In this document: piece by piece, positions 58,594-64,000 of the stretch
How positions within the stretch are numbered: the first letter of the stretch is position 1
Layout of the letters: each line of letters begins with the position of its first letter
NCBI RefSeq assembly: GCF_000003815.2
Contig: NC_049990.1
Span: forward strand, 7,196,770-7,260,769
Length of the DNA stretch: 64,000 nt
DNA from: Branchiostoma floridae
Lineage: Eukaryota; Chordata; Leptocardii; Amphioxiformes; Branchiostomatidae
Direction of reading: 5' to 3'
Translations under genes and position numbers: made by a program
The notes under the pieces: model-generated
Seen by the model: the letters and a program-made list of their open reading frames with translations, nothing else
Databases searched by the model: none
Told to the model about the DNA's origin: nothing

Positions 58594-59640
58594 ATGAATC
58601 ACTCTAACATCATAGATAATTTCATCCCTAACATAAACGATGACAACAGATCTGAAACCTTGAACATCAGCTACAGCGAGTGGCCGATGAATCCCACTTC
58701 AACCACTGTACTAGTCTTTGTGTACATCAGTCAACTAGTGGCAATCGTAGGATTCCTCGCGAACTTGCTGGTCTTGTACATCATCATCCGGTATCCCGAC
58801 ATGCGGACGGTTCCCAATGTTTTCGTCCTCAATTTAGCTCTGGCGGACGCTTCGTATTGTTTGTCCATCACGTTTGACACAGTTGCTCAGATACACGACA
58901 GCGGATGGATATTTGGGCGAGACATGTGCGTTGCCGGCTACGTCATGAGCTACGGCAGTTCGCATTGCAGCGTGTTCTTTCTAACCGCCATCAGTTTCGA
59001 ACGGTACAAGGCTATCACTGACCCTATCGCACAGCAAGGTGTTTGCATGAAGAAGGCTTGGATCACGTGTGCTGCTGTATGGTGTGCTGCTGCACTTTCC
59101 GTAACACCGATTTTCGTAGACCCCAACTTTTTTGTCTACGTCATAGAAAATCATTCAACTGGAGGAAACATTACAAGATCGTCCTGTAAATTTCTGCATC
59201 CGCCCGCGGTATCCACAACGCTGTACGGTAAACTGCGTGTTGTTTACAACTTTGCGGTTACCTACGCCTTCCCAACGTGCATCATGATCAACCTCTACAG
59301 TGTGATATGGCGGAAGCTTCGACAGACCCCGCCGTCCACTCAATGCAAACAAGCAACCGAGTCAAGAAACAAGGTTACCAAGATGGTGGTCGCTGTTGTC
59401 AGCTTTTTTGTCGTTGCCTTGTCTCTTTGGCAGATTAATACGCTACTGCTGGAGTTCAAGTTGGTGACTCATATTCCTGATGCTCTGTTTGAACTTGGTT
59501 TGCTTCTGTATGTCACCAACTCGGCGATAAACCCCGTCTTTTATGCGTTACTAGGAGAGAGGTTTGGCTCGTACGCGCGAAAGACAATGTGCTGTTGGCG
59601 TGTTGGCAGAAAGGACGGGCGGTCAGCCCAAAATGTCTAG
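58594..59640 (+). CDS. Class A (rhodopsin-like) GPCR, receptor C
   Basis: A single coding exon of 348 residues from the ATG in GGACCATGAATCAC, which aligns with the start of receptors A and B (MNHSN against MDYSN). An in-frame ATG 15 bp upstream has a poorer context. N-glycosylation sites are NHS, NRS and NIS. It shares the family signature: GFLANLLVLYIIIRYP, MRTVPNVFVLNLALAD, DMC before TM3, ISFERYKAITDPI, IWRKLR at the third loop, and NSAINPVFYALLGERF. TM6 is FVVALSLWQINTLL, so both Cys and Pro of CWxP are missing. The position that is Glu in A is Ser here. It is clearly older than the A/B split. A peptide-type ligand is inferred only from general resemblance. Confidence 0.86.
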   Translation: MNHSNIIDNFIPNINDDNRSETLNISYSEWPMNPTSTTVLVFVYISQLVAIVGFLANLLVLYIIIRYPDMRTVPNVFVLNLALADASYCLSITFDTVAQIHDSGWIFGRDMCVAGYVMSYGSSHCSVFFLTAISFERYKAITDPIAQQGVCMKKAWITCAAVWCAAALSVTPIFVDPNFFVYVIENHSTGGNITRSSCKFLHPPAVSTTLYGKLRVVYNFAVTYAFPTCIMINLYSVIWRKLRQTPPSTQCKQATESRNKVTKMVVAVVSFFVVALSLWQINTLLLEFKLVTHIPDALFELGLLLYVTNSAINPVFYALLGERFGSYARKTMCCWRVGRKDGRSAQNV

Positions 59641-61679
59641 TAACTTTGACGTCAGTGATGAATTGATACGTTTAAAGATTGTGCAAACATTGGAAACAAC
59701 TGAACATGTTAATACATGTATATGTAGTCAAAGGAATTGAATGTGCATTTATTGATACAACGTTAGTATGAGACTTCTTCTAAGCAACCAAACATGTCCA
59801 GCTAGCGGAGTGAAATGGTGAAAAGTTGTATAGTTGCGTTTTGAATTGAATTTGTCTTGCCCTTGACTGTACAATGGGAATGTGATGCAAAGTTAAGGTG
59901 TGACGTCATTCTAACTGGTAGTAAACTAGTAGATTTCTATGATACTAGTCATCACGTGTCTGAATAAATTATATATGAAATGCTACATGTCGACAATACG
60001 GCTGGTGTTTGCGTATTAGTTACATTTGACGACAAACAATGACCGATTAAAGGAGAAAGCAAGAAAATTGTCCTTGAAAACTACTAAAAAATCATTGCGA
60101 TTTCAGTATACCTTCCTTTTATACAAGTGTTCTTCGGCGTAAGATATCTTCTAAAAGTATATTCATTTGTGCATTGTCCTTCTCGAAAATAACGACATCT
60201 ACCGGAATATACATCAAATGCCTGTTCGCGTTCCGATCCTTTGAAGGAGCTCATTCTTCTTCTTCTTAGTGTTAAGTTGGCCATCATCATCTTGTTGATG
60301 TTTATGCCATACTAACAGGGGTGCTTATGTAACATAACACGTTAGAAGTGTTTTTGTTTCGAATTATTCGCGCCATAGCGCATGCGTTGTTTTATCTTGC
60401 GCGTTCACACGCAATACAAACATCAGAGGTTGGACACTGGCTCACTCGAGTCGGAGGCAAGATAGTCCTCTCTCCCCTTCAACTAGTACAAGAGGCTTCT
60501 GAGTCGGAGAAAAAGCAGGTAAGAACGTTCATTGGAAGCTAAGAATGTCATATATTGACATGGGCATATATTTTATGTCTTTGCGGCATGTATACATTGT
60601 TGCGTCCTGGGTGCCATGCTGGACAGTTCAAGCCCCTGTAACGCACTTAAATCAACAACTTTGCTTTCGACATTCTCCGAACCAAAGTCGGAGTTTGAAT
60701 ACCCAGGGATCCATCGTTTTCTATATCTTTCATAGCTCCGAATCCGCTCTAACTCACTTCTTTGATTGCATTCAAGCAGAATGTAACTGATTTTGTTTTA
60801 AAACCCATGGCCGGTTGGCGCAGGCGAATTTGGAAAACTGATAGGCAGCCTCGCTGACCAACTCCCAACCACAAACGACCTTGGTCAAGACCAACCATGG
60901 TCTGAAGAAGGTCGGGAGGCTGTGGTCGGTTATGTGTAACAGAGACTTAACCAGGGCTATTCTCCTCCTCCCAATAGGAGGCTGGATTACAAGTAAATAT
61001 AAGGTAGGATGGCTCCCAGGCTAGTAGTCTTAGACTTATAATTTGCAAAGAAATGGCGGTATCATAGCGGTCCAGTAGTTACCAAAGTCCGCAAGCAAGT
61101 TCTCAAATTCATTAGATTCACTAATGTTATTAAGTAAACTCATTTTAGTGGAATTTCTGTTGGCAACGTAAATCAGAACCTACTCGTGATCTGGTCGGTT
61201 TCCCATATCACCGACACAGAATGAAATAAGGACGTGGGAATTTGGCGATTAGATCTTCTTGTTATGTTACTTGCATAAACACCTACTGTTGGTAATGAGA
61301 TTAGTTATGCAATGTTTTTGTATAACCGCTCTTCATTTCGTAACTCAGATAAGACAGGGCGAGTGTCATTTAATAATTGACCGTATCATTTGTGTCTTTC
61401 GAGATATTGTTATGGGTGTGTCTACCTGCCTGTCTGTCTGTTTGTCTGCCTGTCTGTTTGTGTTTCCGGATTTTTGTAGTCAGCATAACTCAATAACCTC
61501 TGGATACATTACTATGATATTTGGTATGTGGGTAGGTGTTAGAAAGACGAATGTCAAGGTCAATTTTGGGCCGCTTGTATGTGACCTTGATACTGCAGCA
61601 GAGATCCCTTCTTCTGTATCTTTTTACCTGGATGTGCTATGGTGTTGTTGTTTCACTGTTTGCGTATAGTGATTGCACC
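59641..61679. other. Region between receptor C and the ABCG gene
   Basis: Contains the polyadenylation signal of receptor C, a foldback repeat copy at 60830-61020, a CTGTCTGT-rich patch near 61432-61465 and a CTCTGGATACATTACTATGA stretch near 61500 that looks like a dispersed repeat. No supported coding gene. The 5' UTR of the ABCG gene probably lies at its right end. Confidence 0.5.
59963..59968 (+). terminator. Polyadenylation signal of receptor C
   Basis: AATAAA in GTCTGAATAAATTATATATG, about 320 bp after the stop codon. Confidence 0.55.
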
Positions 61680-63579
61680 ATGGGAACCAGGCCTAGCGAC
61701 GAGACTGCTCTCCTGATAGACCACCATGAGAACAGCATCTCCGGCTATAACAGCACCCGGAGTACCGTGGGCAGTACCCGGATGTTAGCGGCTGCACGCA
61801 TGCGCAGGAGATCCACCATCATAGTAGAGAAGCGGCTCCAGCTCACGTGGGAAAACCTGCACGTGTACGTCAACTCTGAAAACAAGGGGTGCTGTGGTGG
61901 AGGGAAAGATAAAGCAACTCCCGTCACTACGCATATACTGAAAGGGGGTAAGGTATAAGTGTTAAATGTCTCATTTTCCAAAGTTCTTGTATGTGTGACA
62001 GGAAAGATTATTGTATCAGAATCATGCGTTATTCGTTTCTAATTATTCAGTGAGCGGAATTGTGAAAGCTGGGAATCTACTCGCCATTATGGGAGCAAGG
62101 TGAGGAACATTAGTCTTAGCGTTGACATGTACGAATGTTCAGAATCCATAGACTGTTCACATAGCGAGAGAGAGAGAGACCACACATCAGCAGAAGCGCA
62201 CACATCCACAGAAACGTGCGCGCGCACACACACTCACTCGCACACGCACGCACAAACAAACACGCACATACTCAAACGCACACACACACACATAAACACA
62301 CACGCACACATGCACACCAGACACACATTATGGTTTGTTACTACGTAGAAAGTATGATAACTATTATATTTGACTCAACGTTAACGACCCTTCATTTCTG
62401 CCCTCCACGTGCAAGTGGTGCTGGGAAAACAACTCTGCTGAACACACTGACTCATCGGAACTGCAGTCAGTTTGACATAGAGGGCGCTGTCAAGGTATGA
62501 TGGTCGAATATGTTTTACACTTTGAGTGTTCTCAATTCATCACATTGAATGGTTAACATTGACGAAAAGCGCATGATAAGACATTTTAGAAATGATTAAG
62601 CACGGTAAGAAATTTACAAAGCTCTAAATACCACACGGAGGTACAATATCTTCCACTTATGTTTGGTATTGCAGGTAAACGGACAACCTTTTTCTCGAAA
62701 CATCAGCAGCATGTCGGCTTACATTCAGCAGAACGATCTCTTCGTCGGAATCCTCACTGTCCGGGAGCACCTCATTTTCCAGGTATGAACAAACAAACAA
62801 ACATACAACCAAACAAACAAATAAATAGATAAACAAGCGCGGTCACATAGGTCGTAAGAACTTCGTACGATCACTAACTTCGGGCAATTTGGAAGACAAT
62901 CATGTACTTCTCCTGCAAAGTTCAACTGTCTTGGTACACAAAATGCTGTTTTAGATCCATGTCGGTCGTTGGTTCTGTCAAAGCCTGCTTAAAGATCCTA
63001 TGGCATCCAAATCGTGCGACGATCGCACGACGATTGTGACCATGCCCTAAGCGTGGAAAAAGGGCAGTGTAATCAAATCAACAGAAGTAGTACGCGGAGA
63101 AACTTGACGGAGAAGAGCAAGGGGCCAGTCACCGGCCTAAGCACCAACCTACATTGTAAGGCAGGCAGAAGTCACAGGAACTGTATTGCATTATACTCCG
63201 AGTGTTTCCTGTAATATAAAACTGCTTTGACGAGAACATTTTGTCATTTTGACGAGAAGATTTTTGTCGTCCCCTTTCCCCAGGCGTCCCTCCGTATGGA
63301 CAAGCACATTACAAGGGAGAACCGGATGGAGCTTGTGGATGAAGTCATCAACGAGGTATATATGTGTGTTCTTTAGGTTGTAACGTGACTAAATTAACCT
63401 TTCATTTGACACGTATGGACTAGTCTGTGTAACGCAAACTCCGCTACAAATGGGTATCTTTTTAAAATCTATCATATCAGATGGGCCTTTCTAAGTGTGC
63501 CGACACCAGGATCGGAACGCCCGGAAGGACCACAGGGATCTCAGGAGGAGAGAGGAAGAGGCTGGCCTTTGCTTCTGAG
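61680..63579 (+). CDS. ABCG (White-like) half-transporter, N-terminal part
   Basis: Six exons join in frame: 61680-61947, 62051-62099, 62416-62494, 62675-62782, 63284-63355 and 63481-63579 (675 nt, 225 codons), with GT/AG borders and agreeing phases. The gene continues past the right edge. The N terminus is polar, with RMRRRSTI and then [10 protein letters not shown], the usual lead-in of ABCG proteins. The nucleotide-binding domain has Walker [16 protein letters not shown] (split by an intron at the Ser), the Q-loop in [19 protein letters not shown], the helical region with RMDKHIT and MGLSKCADT, and the signature [14 protein letters not shown]. Walker B and the six-helix membrane part should follow beyond the window. 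QQNDLF and [11 protein letters not shown] are typical of the White/ABCG group. It acts as a dimer in a membrane, exporting lipid-like or pigment-precursor substrates in relatives; the substrate here is unknown. The start ACCATGG at 61680 has a good context. Confidence 0.9.
62160..62332. repeat. GA and CA microsatellite
   Basis: GAGAGAGAGAGA followed by a long CACACA/CGCACA-rich tract in intron 2 of the ABCG gene. Open frames here reflect the low-complexity sequence. Confidence 0.9.
62789..62835. repeat. AAAC microsatellite
   Basis: AACAAACAAACAAACATACA and variants, grading into AAATAGATA, directly after the donor at 62783 in intron 4 of the ABCG gene. Confidence 0.85.
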
Positions 63580-64000
63580 GTGATGACAACGCTCTACATT
63601 TTCTATCTGTAGCAAAAAGATTTCAACTTGGGACTTATCTGATTAATGTAAATGCCCATTTCCTTGCCCCTTGAAAGAAGTTCGATTTTCGTTTCGACAC
63701 TCCTTCTGTTGCCTTTCCTGGGGGAGCTAATGATTGGATGAAATTGTACATCCTACATTGTGTGTTAAAGGTTCTCGATAGTTGTGAAAACAAAAACCTA
63801 TATTGTTGTCATTGTCGTCCATGGTAGCCGCCATGTTTAATTTTGACGCCATTTTGTTTCCGGTTGGATTTTGGCGTCAGTTCCGGATTAATGTTTACGC
63901 AATGCCTGCTGCATATTGTGTCCGACCTTTTAGCTTTTCTCATGAGAAGCAAATGGCGTAATTATGGTATTTTACTACGTTTCAGTTGCTGACCAACCCG

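Noticed and set aside
62100-62348. Open frame rich in His and Thr in the ABCG gene
   Set aside because: Pure product of the CA microsatellite.

Overview
The window reads as nuclear DNA of an invertebrate deuterostome, most likely a lancelet (Branchiostoma type). This is inferred from small phase-matched exons in long introns, an extracellular protein that mixes astacin-like, kringle and sushi modules, tandem single-exon rhodopsin-type receptors, and many short inverted-repeat elements and tRNA-like SINEs. It is a draft assembly with three 100-N gaps (12364-12463, 15392-15491, 51099-51198). No bacterial or viral gene set, rRNA or CRISPR array was seen.

Layout. (1) 1-5100: a minus-strand gene that I could not name, rebuilt from phase-compatible exons. 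Its last visible donor sits at the edge of a degenerate tandem array (1-548). (2) 5096-5423: short divergent promoter. (3) 5424-13573: plus-strand five-exon gene for a 256-residue protein with an SH3 domain and a C-terminal U1/matrin-type zinc finger. Its last intron carries a nested pair of inverted-repeat transposons. (4) 16315-39442: minus-strand secreted protein in at least 13 exons: signal peptide, short propeptide, basic cleavage site, astacin-like domain, Cys-rich module, kringle, sushi and the start of a second kringle. The astacin domain has lost its catalytic Glu and two of three zinc His. Introns 1 and 2 (9.4 and 6.2 kb) are filled with small mobile elements. (5) 39443-45100: intergenic, repeats only. 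(6) About 45140-57450: a diverged tandem segmental duplication of about 6 kb. Each copy carries a TATA-type promoter, a 5' UTR intron and an uninterrupted coding exon for a class A GPCR. Copy A is intact; copy B has a 5-bp insertion that breaks the frame. (7) 58594-59640: a third, more diverged and intact GPCR of the same family. (8) 61680 to the right edge: first six coding exons of a White-like ABCG half-transporter.

The most interesting points are the catalytically dead astacin joined to kringle and sushi modules, the receptor cluster with an acidic residue at TM3 that differs between copies, and several mobile elements whose insertion sites can be read exactly because an empty paralogous site is in the same window.
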